The notes: generated by a model from the letters alone, not told the origin. A stretch of 64,000 bases of DNA from Solibacillus sp040274725 (GCA_040274725.1 JBEMAQ010000007.1:81282-145281), one strand, 5' to 3'. Positions 1 to 9,043 are shown, counted from the first letter of the stretch. Program-made: numbers and translations.

Positions 1-1392
1 AGCGAACATTGTTTGACGGAACACCGTTGAGCGGAAGCCGTCTAGCCAGTGATTTAATAAGTAAATTTTTTGCTGTGGATCTTCTAATGTCTTGAGTAAA
101 TGCTCAAATAATAATTCTTCGTTACAAGTTGACGCAACCTCTGCTACAAAGATTGAATAGCTTGCGTACGGATACGGCTGTGTTTGGCGTGTGTAGTAGC
201 TATGCATACTATGACCAAACTCATGTGCGAGCGTGAAGGCATTATTAATATTGTTTTGCCAGTTCATTAATACATACGGATTTGTACCGTATGTGCCTGA
301 TGAATACGCACCGCTACGTTTGCCTTTATTTTCAACAACGTCTACCCAGCGGCTATCTAAGCCTTTTTGGACGATTGATTGGTATTCTTCACCAAGTGGC
401 GCAAAGCTATCCACCATCATTTTTTTCGCTTCATCATACGATACTTCCATCTTCACCTCTTTTACAAGTGGTGTGAATAAGTCGTACATATGCAGCTCAT
501 CTACAGCTAATACTTTTTTACGTAACGCAATGTAACGGTGTAGTACTGGTAAATTCGTATGAATCGTCTCGACTAATTGATCATACACGTTTTCTGGAAT
601 AAAGTTATTGCTCAGTGCCGAATGACGTGCTGAATTATAGTTACGAATTTTCGCCTTCGCATTGTGGCTCTTCACATTCCCAGCGAGCGTTGACGCAAAT
701 GTATTGCGGAACTGCCCATATGTTTTGTACATCGCCTTAAATGCAGCCTCGCGCACTTCACGCACGTCACTTTCTAAAAATGTAATATAGTTGCCGTGCG
801 TCAGTGGAATCTCTTCCCCTTCTGCATTTTTCACTTTCGGGAATTCAAGGTCCGCATTATTTAACGCACTAAACGTTTGCCCTGAAGCTGATGACACCTC
901 AGACATTTGCGCAAGTAGCTCTTCTTTTTCTGCTGATAAAATATGCGGGCGTCCCATATTTAATTCTTTTAAGCTTTGTTTATAAAGCTGTAGTGGCTCG
1001 TAGCTTGCCACGTAGCTATTTAATGTTTCTTCATCTAATTGTAGAATTTCTGGTGTTGTAAACGACCATGCCGCGCCTGCCTTTGCTGCAAGTGACTTCA
1101 CCCGTCCATCAAGCGCCTGGTATGTGCTATTGGCTGTGTCTTGGTCATGCTTTAAATGTGCATACACATAGAGGCGGTTAAAGCGCTCAAATAGCTGGTC
1201 TGTAAATTGCAATGTCTCATATAGACGCTCTGCACTTTCTGTTACCGTGCCTTTAAATTCAGCCGCTTTATTCATTAACTGTTCTAGCTCTTTAAATTCC
1301 GCTTCCCATGCTTCATCTGTCGCAAAGATTGTCGTTAAATCCCATGTTAACGCAACAGGGACCTCTTCGCGTGTCACCACTTTTTTCGTCAT
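1..1392 (-). CDS. pepF: Oligoendopeptidase F (M3 family), 3' end outside the window
   Basis: Zinc metallopeptidase that cleaves short cytoplasmic oligopeptides. The visible 464 codons read through from an ATG at 1392 to the window edge without a stop; family members are about 600 residues, so roughly the last quarter is missing only because the window ends. The M3 zinc motif HEFGH is seen at residues 390-394 within the context AFTLAHEFGHS. A GGAGGT ribosome binding site at 1401-1406 supports the start. It lies downstream of coiA in the same direction, the arrangement spx-mecA-coiA-pepF also found in B. subtilis (pepF there is yjbG). Confident family call; substrate range cannot be told from sequence. 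Confidence 0.93.
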   Translation of the reverse strand, partial: MTKKVVTREEVPVALTWDLTTIFATDEAWEAEFKELEQLMNKAAEFKGTVTESAERLYETLQFTDQLFERFNRLYVYAHLKHDQDTANSTYQALDGRVKSLAAKAGAAWSFTTPEILQLDEETLNSYVASYEPLQLYKQSLKELNMGRPHILSAEKEELLAQMSEVSSASGQTFSALNNADLEFPKVKNAEGEEIPLTHGNYITFLESDVREVREAAFKAMYKTYGQFRNTFASTLAGNVKSHNAKAKIRNYNSARHSALSNNFIPENVYDQLVETIHTNLPVLHRYIALRKKVLAVDELHMYDLFTPLVKEVKMEVSYDEAKKMMVDSFAPLGEEYQSIVQKGLDSRWVDVVENKGKRSGAYSSGTYGTNPYVLMNWQNNINNAFTLAHEFGHSMHSYYTRQTQPYPYASYSIFVAEVASTCNEELLFEHLLKTLEDPQQKIYLLNHWLDGFRSTVFRQTMFA

Positions 1393-1454
1393 TAAAACAT
1401 ACCTCCAATTGAATTTCGCAAATTCGAAAGACTACCTTTATTTTCTCAATTCAC

Positions 1455-2579
1455 CTATTCAATTGCAAATAATTCGTCGTACACATGCTTTATTAATAGT
1501 CCTTCATCTATGTTGCTAGACGCTCCCTCAATTTTCAATTGCACAAGTAGTCGAACATAACGCGTAACAGTCTGCTGTGCCTGCTTTGTAGTCGATAAAT
1601 TAGCCCAATCTAAAAAATAAAAAACGATATCATCTGTCAAACCTGAAAATGTGAATCGATAAAGAAATATATAATAAAACAACAGTATTTGCCATTCAAC
1701 AGCGGGCTTCGTCATACTTTCCTGTCCGTTAATCATTACGCCAATAAATAGTGGGAGGTTGTCTCTTGAAAGTCTTAATTCATACATTGCACGCAGCAAA
1801 TCGTCCTGCACACCACCTCGACTAAACATTAACCGCGCATGCAGATACTGTGTATTTTCCTGTTTGTAGCGCGCAAATAGGGTTTGAAACAAATCGAATG
1901 CTAAACGCTGCGGAACGTAAAAAGGAAAAACTTGTTGTGAAAGTGGAATCGATTGTCCAAAACCAAAATACTGTTGTCCCTGGAAAAAGATAAGGTGATT
2001 AATATAGTAAAACGTCTGACGCTCCACATCATAGCTCATCAGAAAAGGGCGCCCCGTTCTTTTTAAAAATAGATATTGATAATGATTGATTGAAATCTTT
2101 ATTAATCCTTGCTGCCTGTACTTTTCTGAAGGGGTATTTAAAATCCAAACTGGCGTAATTCCATGTGCTTTATATCCTTTTGTCCGTTCAATAAACCGAT
2201 CCTTTACTAATCGGCTACATTGAAACTCAATTGCATACTGTTGATTATTTTTCGTCACAAGCAAATCAGGTCGCTGCTGTAAGTCCTTTAAATACGGCTC
2301 GAGCTTTACTTCTAGCTCTAGCCGCTGAAACAATGTAAATAGTTGTTGCTTCCCTAATAAATGTGCTTGCGACTCTCCTTCTGTAAAAAGCGAATCACAC
2401 TGGCTGTTTTTTCGATGGGCGAAATGAGGAATTTTAACTTGACCAATTTTTAATAGTAATGGCTCTTTACATTGTGGGCAAAAAAAGCGTTGTGCCTCGC
2501 GCAATCTTTGCAGTGCTACTCTCGATAATTTATGTGTTAACATCACATACGACTGATCTTCAGCTAATGCAACAAGCAT
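1455..2579 (-). CDS. coiA: Competence protein CoiA-like
   Basis: Homologue of CoiA, a competence-induced protein of naturally transformable Firmicutes that promotes recombination of incoming single-stranded DNA and carries a nuclease-like fold. The N-terminal part has a CPQC pair followed by KIPHFAHR and a further Cys, the typical CoiA zinc-finger-like start; the central part (YAIEFQCS, about residues 108-118) looks like the PD-(D/E)XK-type core. I place the start at the ATG at 2579 because an AAAGGAG site lies about 8 bases upstream; an in-frame ATG 14 codons further up has no such site. The product is 374 residues. It lies between mecA and pepF. Its presence with comK and mecA in one window fits a competence-capable lineage. 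Confidence 0.88.
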   Translation of the reverse strand: MLVALAEDQSYVMLTHKLSRVALQRLREAQRFFCPQCKEPLLLKIGQVKIPHFAHRKNSQCDSLFTEGESQAHLLGKQQLFTLFQRLELEVKLEPYLKDLQQRPDLLVTKNNQQYAIEFQCSRLVKDRFIERTKGYKAHGITPVWILNTPSEKYRQQGLIKISINHYQYLFLKRTGRPFLMSYDVERQTFYYINHLIFFQGQQYFGFGQSIPLSQQVFPFYVPQRLAFDLFQTLFARYKQENTQYLHARLMFSRGGVQDDLLRAMYELRLSRDNLPLFIGVMINGQESMTKPAVEWQILLFYYIFLYRFTFSGLTDDIVFYFLDWANLSTTKQAQQTVTRYVRLLVQLKIEGASSNIDEGLLIKHVYDELFAIE

Positions 2580-2724
2580 GGCCTGTACTCCTTTTTGCTC
2601 ATTGTACCGAGCAGCTTCCACCTTTTCAACTTACAAAAAGTAACAATTGAGAAACTTTCTTTTTGGAGGGGTTAATGCTTGAACCTAGACATTATAAAGG
2701 CACCAAAGTTTATACTTCCCGAGA

Positions 2725-2763
2725 CAAAAAAACGCCTTTGACACAAGGCCAAAAGCGTTTTTT
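2725..2763 (-). terminator. Terminator after mecA
   Basis: An AAAACGC/GCGTTTT stem extended by CTTTG/CAAA(A)G with a bulge and followed by a T-run on the minus strand. A T-run also exists on the plus strand, but no plus-strand gene ends here. It separates mecA from coiA. Confidence 0.75.
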
Positions 2764-2765
2764 CA

Positions 2766-3404
2766 TTATGCAAAATATTTTAAAACAGTTTCGAAGCAAT
2801 CCTCTTCCATAATAACCTCACCATATTCAATCAAACGGTGAATCGTCATATTAGAAGGCACTAAATACTCTTTACATAGCGCAATGACATCTTTCGCTTC
2901 TTCTATATTGTCGTAATACTTGAAATCAATGTACAAGTAGTAGATATTTTCGTATTTATATAAGGCTGAGTTAATGCCAAGTGATGCAGCTCGTTTTGCA
3001 AGTGGAATCAGCTCGTCAATATCTTTAAAGCGGAAGCGAGCATCCTCAATTACCGCCTCTTCCTGAAGCTCCCCTGGTAACGGTGGGAATAAATCATCAT
3101 CCATCATATCAGACTGGCTACCTAAATCATTTGCATCTCCATAGCTTCCATCAGAATCCTGACCAAAGTTTGCACGTGTTACAACTACTTCTAGGCCAAC
3201 TTCAGAGGCATTAATATGAATCCAAATCGGACCATCTAAATCAAAATAGTCATCTGTATTGACTTCACTAATGACATCCCAAAATAACTCCTCACCTTTT
3301 GAGCGATTGTACCAAATCTCTTCTCGGCTATAGCCGCGTGCTTCAATATCACTATACGTAATAAAAAGCTTCAGCGTATTCTCATTAATGCGTTCAATGT
3401 CCAT
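2766..3404 (-). CDS. mecA: Adaptor protein MecA
   Basis: Adaptor that delivers substrates such as ComK to the ClpC-ClpP protease; it also promotes ClpC assembly. The start MDIERINENTLKLFI is typical of MecA, with the acidic linker around residues 85-108 (GDANDLGSQSDMMDDDL) that joins the substrate-binding N-domain to the ClpC-binding C-domain. The length of 212 residues compares with about 218 in B. subtilis. A GGGAGTTGAGG ribosome binding site precedes the ATG at 3404. It lies between spx and coiA as in B. subtilis. The MecA target ComK is also encoded in this window (59.4 kb). Confidence 0.95.
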   Translation of the reverse strand: MDIERINENTLKLFITYSDIEARGYSREEIWYNRSKGEELFWDVISEVNTDDYFDLDGPIWIHINASEVGLEVVVTRANFGQDSDGSYGDANDLGSQSDMMDDDLFPPLPGELQEEAVIEDARFRFKDIDELIPLAKRAASLGINSALYKYENIYYLYIDFKYYDNIEEAKDVIALCKEYLVPSNMTIHRLIEYGEVIMEEDCFETVLKYFA

Positions 3405-3854
3405 TAGACCTCAACTCCCTTCACAGTCAATCGTACAACGCCATGTATGTCACTTATCAGCAATCGCCTATTCGCAACATATTCACTGCCTAGTAAGTAG
3501 CGTTCATTGTTACTAAGACTTATTCAAATTATACATGATATTTATACAACTGAACATCACGCCGTATTCATAGTATCTCTCTACATCTATTGTATGATGT
3601 TACGGGGGAAAATGAAAAGAAAAAGATTGCAAAAATAAAATTATTTATTCAGACAATTAAACCCTACCTTATCTAAACTGTGTTCAAATTTTATAAATAT
3701 ACGTGAAAAATGCCCTTGAAAAATAAGCCAACTGTAAAAAAACATCAAAAAATTTGTATTCCTACACCTTTAGAGGATTTACACCTTCTTGTAAAAGAAA
3801 ATAAAAAAAGATGCTACATCCGGCATTTAGCTCTGTAACATCTTGACTGTGTAT
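3405..3854. other. 450-base intergenic region between spx and mecA
   Basis: No gene seen. It holds the spx terminator at its right end and presumably the mecA promoter. A TATAAT on the minus strand at 3529-3534 has only a weak -35 partner. B. subtilis has the small gene yjbE at this place; no equivalent reading frame is visible here. Confidence 0.5.
3798..3845 (-). terminator. Terminator after spx
   Basis: AGATGTTACA pairs with TGTAGCATCT (one wobble), followed by a run of seven T on the minus strand. Confidence 0.8.
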
Positions 3855-4253
3855 TTAGTTCACCATGCGCTGCGCTTCTTGTAATTGGTACGCTCGTACT
3901 TTACGTGGTAAGAAACGACGAATTTCGTCTTCATTGTAGCCAACTTGCAGGCGCTTCTCATCTAAAATAATTGGGCGACGTAATAACCCTGGATATTCTT
4001 GAATTAGCTCATATAAACGCTGTAACGGTAAATTTTCAACATCTACATTTAGCTTTTGGAAAATTTTCGATCTAGTTGAAATAATCTCATCTGTCCCATC
4101 CTCAGTCATACGTAAAATTTCCTTCACTTCACTAATTGATAATGGCTCTGAGAAAATATTGCGCTCTTTGTACGGAATATCATGCTCCTCTAACCAAGCT
4201 TTTGCTTTCCGACAAGATGTACAACTTGGTGATGTAAATAATGTAACGATCAT
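3855..4253 (-). CDS. spx: Global stress regulator Spx (ArsC family)
   Basis: Spx binds the RNA polymerase alpha C-terminal domain and redirects transcription under thiol and oxidative stress. The CTSC redox switch sits at residues 11-14 (start MIVTLFTSPSCTSCRKAKAW), and the conserved TSRSK, GLLRRPIILDEKRLQVGYNE and RRFLPRKVR segments are all present. I use the ATG at 4253, giving 132 residues (131 in B. subtilis); an ATG 15 codons upstream would add an extension not found in the family. It lies upstream of mecA on the same strand as in B. subtilis. Spx itself is normally degraded by ClpXP. Confidence 0.95.
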   Translation of the reverse strand: MIVTLFTSPSCTSCRKAKAWLEEHDIPYKERNIFSEPLSISEVKEILRMTEDGTDEIISTRSKIFQKLNVDVENLPLQRLYELIQEYPGLLRRPIILDEKRLQVGYNEDEIRRFLPRKVRAYQLQEAQRMVN

Positions 4254-5060
4254 GCTCTCACTGCTACTAAAAATATAAACATGTGTATAGTTTAACATTT
4301 CCTTGTTTCTATAGGCGTTAATTTTGCCGTATCGCTATACATTTTAAGTGTAAAGTTAAAATCGTCATGCATTGTTTTTATCAAGTCACACCCCGAATTT
4401 GACATCGCCAATTCTAATCGCGGTTAATCTTTGATGCAATCACTTCACTCGATACACATTTTGTTTATATTCGCTCTTTTGGTAGCAGCTTTTTCACCTC
4501 TCTTTTTTTAAAATTTTAGTATATATGAGACAAAGAGCGTTGTTCTCGTCTTAAAATTTTTCTGATTTTTAAATGACAACTGTCCTTTTAACTTACTTTA
4601 CAATTTATACATAATTTCTTAATTTAGAATTAATTTAATTTAAAACATTTTCTTAATTATACATGAAGTTATTTCATTTGAATACCGGATAAAGAGAAAA
4701 AATACGAGCAACTAAACAAAAGATATTCCTTTATATTCTCGTTAATGTAATTTTTTTCATCATCAATAAAACATATGATAATTTTACCCCATTCTAGCCT
4801 TCCCTAAACATCAAAATTACCTATATTTTTTCTCATTTAGAAAAAACAAATGAGAAAATGAATCCATTTCAGTAGAGACCCCCAAAAATGAATGACCTTT
4901 TAGCTAATCAAATGAACAACTCTCTATAAAATTATTTGCATTTCACGCAAGCTCTATACTATAATTTTCTTAACTATTATGTCCAAATTTATTTTTTAAA
5001 TTTGCGATATCAGCAGAAGTGTCATTTCTCTAGCGGGATCACGCTTCTGTAAAATGAATG
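4254..5060. other. AT-rich gene-free region upstream of the trpS leader
   Basis: About 800 bases of very AT-rich sequence with no convincing reading frame on either strand. In B. subtilis the opp peptide-transporter operon and yjbB-yjbC lie between trpS and spx; here nothing of them is recognisable. It should carry the spx promoter (minus) and the trpS promoter (plus, near 4936-4965). Confidence 0.6.
4936..4965 (+). promoter_or_regulatory. Candidate sigma-A promoter for trpS
   Basis: TTGCAT (4936-4941), 18-base spacer, TATAAT (4960-4965). The predicted start near 4972 gives a leader of about 90 bases before the T-box domain, which is longer than usual, so a promoter closer to the T-box cannot be excluded. 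Confidence 0.4.
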
Positions 5061-5061
5061 A

Positions 5062-5320
5062 AAAACGATGACGAAGAGTAGTACATTTACATGAAATTTT
5101 TAGAGAGTCTGTAGTCGCTGTAAGCAGATAATTTCCGTAAATCGAATGGACTTCCGAGTTAGCTTGGTGAACAATCAGTAGCTAAGCTCGTGTCTTCACG
5201 TTACGAAGCGAAAGTGGCCTTTACCGGCAAGCTTGGGTGGTACCGCGGATTTTTAAACATCATTCGTCCCATTTTGAGATTTTTCTTTTCTCAAATGGAC
5301 GCGTGATGTTTTTTTATTTT
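5062..5320 (+). promoter_or_regulatory. T-box leader of trpS with terminator
   Basis: A tRNA-sensing leader RNA. The stem I start (GACGAAGAGTAGTA at 5069-5082), a TGG tryptophan specifier candidate at 5147-5149 in the context GAATGGAC, and the T-box sequence GGGTGGTACCGCGG at 5235-5248 are all visible. Downstream, ACATCA...CATTTTGAG (5257-5278) pairs with CTCAAATG...TGATGT (to about 5310) and is followed by a T-run, the terminator that uncharged tRNA-Trp prevents from forming. The gene immediately downstream encodes tryptophanyl-tRNA synthetase, which matches the specifier. Confidence 0.92.
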
Positions 5321-5347
5321 AGTAGTAAAAACTTAGGAGGCACATTT

Positions 5348-6337
5348 ATGACAACTATTTTCTCTGGCGTACAGCCAACTGGAACGATTACATTAGGTAA
5401 CTACATCGGCGCAATCAAGCAATTTCCTGCGCTACAAGACGAGGGGGATGCAATTTACTGCATCGTGGACCAACACGCAATTACTGTGCCACAAGACCGT
5501 TTAGAATTACGCAAAAATATCCGTTCTTTAGCGGCCATGTATATCGCAGTCGGCATTGACCCGAAAAAATCAACACTCTTCATCCAATCAGAAGTACCAG
5601 CACACGCACAAGCAGGTTGGATTTTGCAATGTGTGGCATCCATCGGTGAACTCGAGCGCATGACACAGTTTAAGGATAAATCAAACGGAAAAGAATCAGT
5701 TTCTGCTGCACTCTTAACATACCCACCATTAATGGCCGCAGATATCCTGCTTTATAACACAAATATCGTACCCGTTGGTGATGACCAAAAGCAGCATATC
5801 GAGCTAACACGCGACCTCGCTGAACGCTTTAACAAACGCTACAACGACGTATTAACAATTCCAGAAATTCATACACCAAAAGAAGGCGCACGCATCAAAT
5901 CACTGCAAGAGCCAACGAAAAAAATGTCAAAATCAGATACAAATACAAAAGCGACAATTCGCCTGCTAGATACAGCTAAAGAAATCGAAAAGAAAATTAA
6001 ATCAGCGGTGACAGATTCTGAAGGCATCGTGAAATATGACGTGGAAAATAAGCCCGGCGTTTCAAACCTTTTAACAATTGAGTCTGCTTTAACAGGTATT
6101 TCAATTGCAGACCTTGAAGCGAAATACGAAGGCAAAGGCTATGGCGACTTCAAAGCAGGCGTTGCAGTGGCGGTCGTAGAACACTTAGCTCCGATTCAAG
6201 AGCGTTATTACGCATTAATCGACTCACCAGAGCTAGATGATATTTTAGACGAGGGTGCAGCAAAAGCGAATGCCATCGCTTCTAAAACGCTTAAGAAAAT
6301 GGAAAACGCTATGGGCTTAGGCCGTAAACGACGATAA
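5348..6337 (+). CDS. trpS: Tryptophanyl-tRNA synthetase
   Basis: Class I aminoacyl-tRNA synthetase that charges tRNA-Trp. The N-terminal GNYIGA (residues 17-22) is the HIGH-type signature and KMSKS lies at residues 192-196. The start is the ATG at 5348 behind AGGAGG (5335-5340); an in-frame ATG at 5237 lies inside the T-box and is not a start. The product is 329 residues, the normal bacterial length. It is expressed alone behind its T-box. The 3' end overlaps by 29 bases the 3' end of a convergent small membrane-protein gene. Confidence 0.97.
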   Translation: MTTIFSGVQPTGTITLGNYIGAIKQFPALQDEGDAIYCIVDQHAITVPQDRLELRKNIRSLAAMYIAVGIDPKKSTLFIQSEVPAHAQAGWILQCVASIGELERMTQFKDKSNGKESVSAALLTYPPLMAADILLYNTNIVPVGDDQKQHIELTRDLAERFNKRYNDVLTIPEIHTPKEGARIKSLQEPTKKMSKSDTNTKATIRLLDTAKEIEKKIKSAVTDSEGIVKYDVENKPGVSNLLTIESALTGISIADLEAKYEGKGYGDFKAGVAVAVVEHLAPIQERYYALIDSPELDDILDEGAAKANAIASKTLKKMENAMGLGRKRR

Positions 6338-6509
6338 ACATCATTACTAATGCACCGAGCGCAATATACAGCTCGGCTGCATGTAGTATGTAGTAAAAAA
6401 CCGCGGTCCATGAATAACCAAGTGTCCGGTAATTTAAATATAAAATTAAATGGCTACATGACACAACGCACATACCGTAGCTAAATAAAAATAATACAAA
6501 GCGGTTCAT
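6309..6509 (-). CDS. Small membrane protein, unknown function
   Basis: A 66-residue hydrophobic protein that I do not recognise. It has two likely membrane segments (residues about 2-23 and 35-58) and little else. The start at 6509 is chosen because AAGGAAGG lies 5-6 bases upstream; a slightly longer frame starts at 6530 without a site. Its last 29 bases overlap the end of trpS on the other strand. It lies just after the fabF terminator in the same direction, so expression may depend on read-through or on a promoter in the 40-base gap. It may be real because of the clear ribosome binding site, but there is no other support. Confidence 0.5.
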   Translation of the reverse strand: MNRFVLFLFSYGMCVVSCSHLILYLNYRTLGYSWTAVFYYILHAAELYIALGALVMMFIVVYGLSP

Positions 6510-6550
6510 AAACACCTTCCTTTGTATCATCTATTCCGCGGACAAACAAA

Positions 6551-6587
6551 AAATGCCTCGTTCAAAAAGAACGTGGCATTTTTATGT
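6551..6587 (-). terminator. Terminator after fabF
   Basis: AATGCC(A)CGTTC pairs with GAACG(A)GGCATT around a TTTTT loop, followed by TTTTTTG on the minus strand. It ends the fabH-fabF unit. Confidence 0.85.
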
Positions 6588-6625
6588 TTATTCAACGCGA
6601 GTTTCAACTAAAATCTCGGCTAACA

Positions 6626-7867
6626 TTAACTTTCTGTATAACGCTTAAATAACAGACAGGCATTATGCCCACCAAAACCTAATGAATTGCTTAGTGCATA
6701 ATCTACTTGCGTAGTACGTGCTGCGTTCGGTATATAATCAAGGTCACACGCCGAATCTGGCTCCTGTAAATTAATTGTCGGTGGCAGGATGCCTTCTTTG
6801 AGTGCAAGTGCTGTAAAAATTGCCTCAATACCGCCCGCTGCCCCAAGTAAGTGACCTGTTGCACCCTTCGTTGAGCTCATTGCTAGCTTGTATGCATGCT
6901 CACCAAATACGGTTTTTACGGCTTGCGTTTCAAATAAATCATTATATGGCGTACTCGTACCGTGTGCGTTTATGTAGCCAACCTGCTCCGGCACTACCCC
7001 AGCTCCGTCTAGCGCTTGCTGCATCGCACGTGCTGCCCCTTCGCCGTTTGGTGCTGGTGCGGTAATATGATGTGCATCCCCTGTCGCGCCGTAGCCGACA
7101 ACTTCCGCATAAATTTTCGCACCGCGCGCCTTCGCGTGCTCAAGCTCCTCTAAAATCACAATACCCGCGCCCTCTGCAATGACAAAGCCGTCACGGTTTT
7201 TATCGAATGGACGAGAAGCCGTTGCCGCGTCTGGATTGAGTGATAGTGCCGTATTTGAGCAGAAGCCTGCAATCGCCATCGTAATAATCGGCGACTCTGC
7301 ACCACCCGAAATCATCACATCCGCATCGCCGCGCTCGATTACTTTAAAGGCATCGCCGATTGAATTTGTCCCCGAGGCACAAGCTGTTACCGAACACGAA
7401 TTTATCCCCTTCGCGCCAAGATAAATCGATACCTGACCTGACGCCATATCTGGAATCATCATCGGAATAAAGAACGGGCTCACACGACGTACTCCACGCT
7501 CCTGGAATGTTAAAAACTGCTGCTCATACGTTTCCATACCGCCGATTCCTGAGCCAATCCAAACACCGACGCGCGGTGCCATTTCCTCAGTAATCGTTAA
7601 ATTTGCATCTTTTGCCGCCATCAATGAAGCCGCTAGTGCATAATGCGTGAAGCGGTCCATTTTGCGCGCTTCCTTACGTTCAACAAAATCCTCTATATTA
7701 AAATCCTTTACCTCTGCAGCTAGACTTACAGGAAATTGACTTGCATCTACACGCGTTAACGGACCAATGCCCGATTTGCCCGCTAATACGTTTTCCCAAG
7801 TCGTCTCTGCTGTATTGCCAAGTGGCGTAACTGCCCCAATCCCTGTAACTACAACTCGTCTCTTCAT
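6626..7867 (-). CDS. fabF: 3-oxoacyl-ACP synthase II (KAS II)
   Basis: Elongating condensing enzyme of type II fatty acid synthesis: joins malonyl-ACP to acyl-ACP. The Cys-His-His triad is visible: C163 in SVTACASGTNS, H302 in NAHGTSTPYND and H339 in KGATGHLLGAAG, with K334 nearby. The start at 7867 has GGGAGG upstream and gives the normal MKRRVVVTGIGAVTPLG and 413 residues; an upstream in-frame ATG would add 16 non-family residues. It follows fabH by 14 bases, as in the fabHA-fabF unit of B. subtilis, and shares the promoter and putative FapR site upstream of fabH. Confidence 0.97.
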   Translation of the reverse strand: MKRRVVVTGIGAVTPLGNTAETTWENVLAGKSGIGPLTRVDASQFPVSLAAEVKDFNIEDFVERKEARKMDRFTHYALAASLMAAKDANLTITEEMAPRVGVWIGSGIGGMETYEQQFLTFQERGVRRVSPFFIPMMIPDMASGQVSIYLGAKGINSCSVTACASGTNSIGDAFKVIERGDADVMISGGAESPIITMAIAGFCSNTALSLNPDAATASRPFDKNRDGFVIAEGAGIVILEELEHAKARGAKIYAEVVGYGATGDAHHITAPAPNGEGAARAMQQALDGAGVVPEQVGYINAHGTSTPYNDLFETQAVKTVFGEHAYKLAMSSTKGATGHLLGAAGGIEAIFTALALKEGILPPTINLQEPDSACDLDYIPNAARTTQVDYALSNSLGFGGHNACLLFKRYTES

Positions 7868-7881
7868 CTGTCGATTCCTCC

Positions 7882-8817
7882 CTATTTTCCCCAACGGACC
7901 GCTAGTGACCCCCATGTTAAACCGCCACCAAATCCTACTAATACAAGTAAATCATCGTCTTTTATTTTACCATTTTCTACATCATCTACGAGCGAAATAC
8001 CAATTGATGCAGCTGAAGTATTACCATATTTTTGAATGGTTTGTGACATCTTTTCAGTTGGTAATGCCAAACGCTCGCGTGCTGCCTCCATAATGCGCGT
8101 ATTTGCCTGATGTGGCACTAAGTAATCAACATCCTCTTTTGTGAAGCCAGCCTTTTCAAGCACGTTTAGCGCTGACTCCCCCATCTGACGCACCGCAAAT
8201 TTAAATACTTCACGGCCATTCATTTGTACTGTATCTTCCTGTGATAAATATAAGTGCTTGCCCCCTGCACCATCCGCTCCGAGCTCATACGCCAAAATGC
8301 CGCGCCCCTCGCTCACTTTGCCAATGACTGCTGCACAAGCACCGTCGCCAAATAGCACTGCCGTATTACGATCTTGCCAATCGACAATTTTCGATAGCTT
8401 TTCAACACCTACTACTAATATATAGTCATATCCATTACTTTCAATAAATTGCTTGGCAATCGTCGTTGCATAAATAAAGCCTGAGCATGCCGCTGCAATA
8501 TCAAATGCGCCGCACCCCTTTATACCTAAGCGCTCTTGAATTTGGCACGCTGTACTCGGAAAAGTCTGTTCCTGTGTTACTGTTGCGACAATAATTAACC
8601 CAATTTGCTCGCGCGTAACACCCGCCTGCTCAATCGCACGTACGGCTGCTCCGTATGCTAAATCAGACGTGTCTTCATCCTGTGCAATGCGGCGCTCTTC
8701 TATGCCTGTACGCGTACGAATCCATTCATCTGATGTATCCATTATTTTTTCTAAATCTGCATTTGTTACGACATTTTCCGGCACGTACTTGGCAATACTT
8801 AAAAAACCAGCGTTCAT
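7882..8817 (-). CDS. fabH: 3-oxoacyl-ACP synthase III (KAS III)
   Basis: Starts fatty acid synthesis by condensing acyl-CoA (branched primers in Bacillales) with malonyl-ACP. The active-site Cys is C111 in DIAAACSGF, with the His of PHQANTRIM and the Asn of YGNTSAAS further on, completing the Cys-His-Asn triad. The length of 311 residues is typical. AAGGGGG precedes the ATG at 8817. First gene of a fabH-fabF unit; the upstream sequence carries a sigma-A promoter and an inverted repeat resembling the FapR operator, which would tie expression to malonyl-CoA. Confidence 0.97.
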   Translation of the reverse strand: MNAGFLSIAKYVPENVVTNADLEKIMDTSDEWIRTRTGIEERRIAQDEDTSDLAYGAAVRAIEQAGVTREQIGLIIVATVTQEQTFPSTACQIQERLGIKGCGAFDIAAACSGFIYATTIAKQFIESNGYDYILVVGVEKLSKIVDWQDRNTAVLFGDGACAAVIGKVSEGRGILAYELGADGAGGKHLYLSQEDTVQMNGREVFKFAVRQMGESALNVLEKAGFTKEDVDYLVPHQANTRIMEAARERLALPTEKMSQTIQKYGNTSAASIGISLVDDVENGKIKDDDLLVLVGFGGGLTWGSLAVRWGK

Positions 8818-8842
8818 TCGCCATCCCCCTTATAACCAAACA

Positions 8843-8859
8843 TTATTACTTGGTCATAA
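8843..8859. promoter_or_regulatory. Candidate FapR operator
   Basis: The 17-base imperfect palindrome TTATTACTTGGTCATAA covers the predicted transcription start of fabH. It resembles, as I recall it, the FapR consensus TTAGTACCTRGTAYTAA read on the minus strand, matching about 13 of 17 positions. FapR is the known repressor of fabHA/fabF in Bacillus. The consensus is from memory, so the identification is moderate. Confidence 0.5.
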
Positions 8860-8887
8860 TTATAGCTCACAATTTTTGAAAGTACAA
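8859..8887 (-). promoter_or_regulatory. Sigma-A promoter of fabH-fabF
   Basis: On the minus strand TTGTAC (8882-8887), a 17-base spacer and TATAAT (8859-8864). The start would fall near 8852, inside the putative FapR site. Confidence 0.55.
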
Positions 8888-9043
8888 CAAAACTTTTTTC
8901 CTAAAAATTACTTTGACCATTTTTCGCCACAACTATTGTGAAAATGTTTACAAACTCTATTTTATTTTTATAGGGGCGTATGGTATGATATTGAAGGTGT
9001 AGTTATACGAAAATCATAAATTTTATTTATAGAGGTGAAATCG

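Noticed and set aside
1..1392. pepF as a truncated pseudogene
   Set aside because: The frame is open to the window edge; the missing end is outside the window.
5237..5347. N-terminal extension of trpS from an upstream in-frame ATG
   Set aside because: The sequence is the T-box and its terminator; the family start and ribosome binding site are at 5348.
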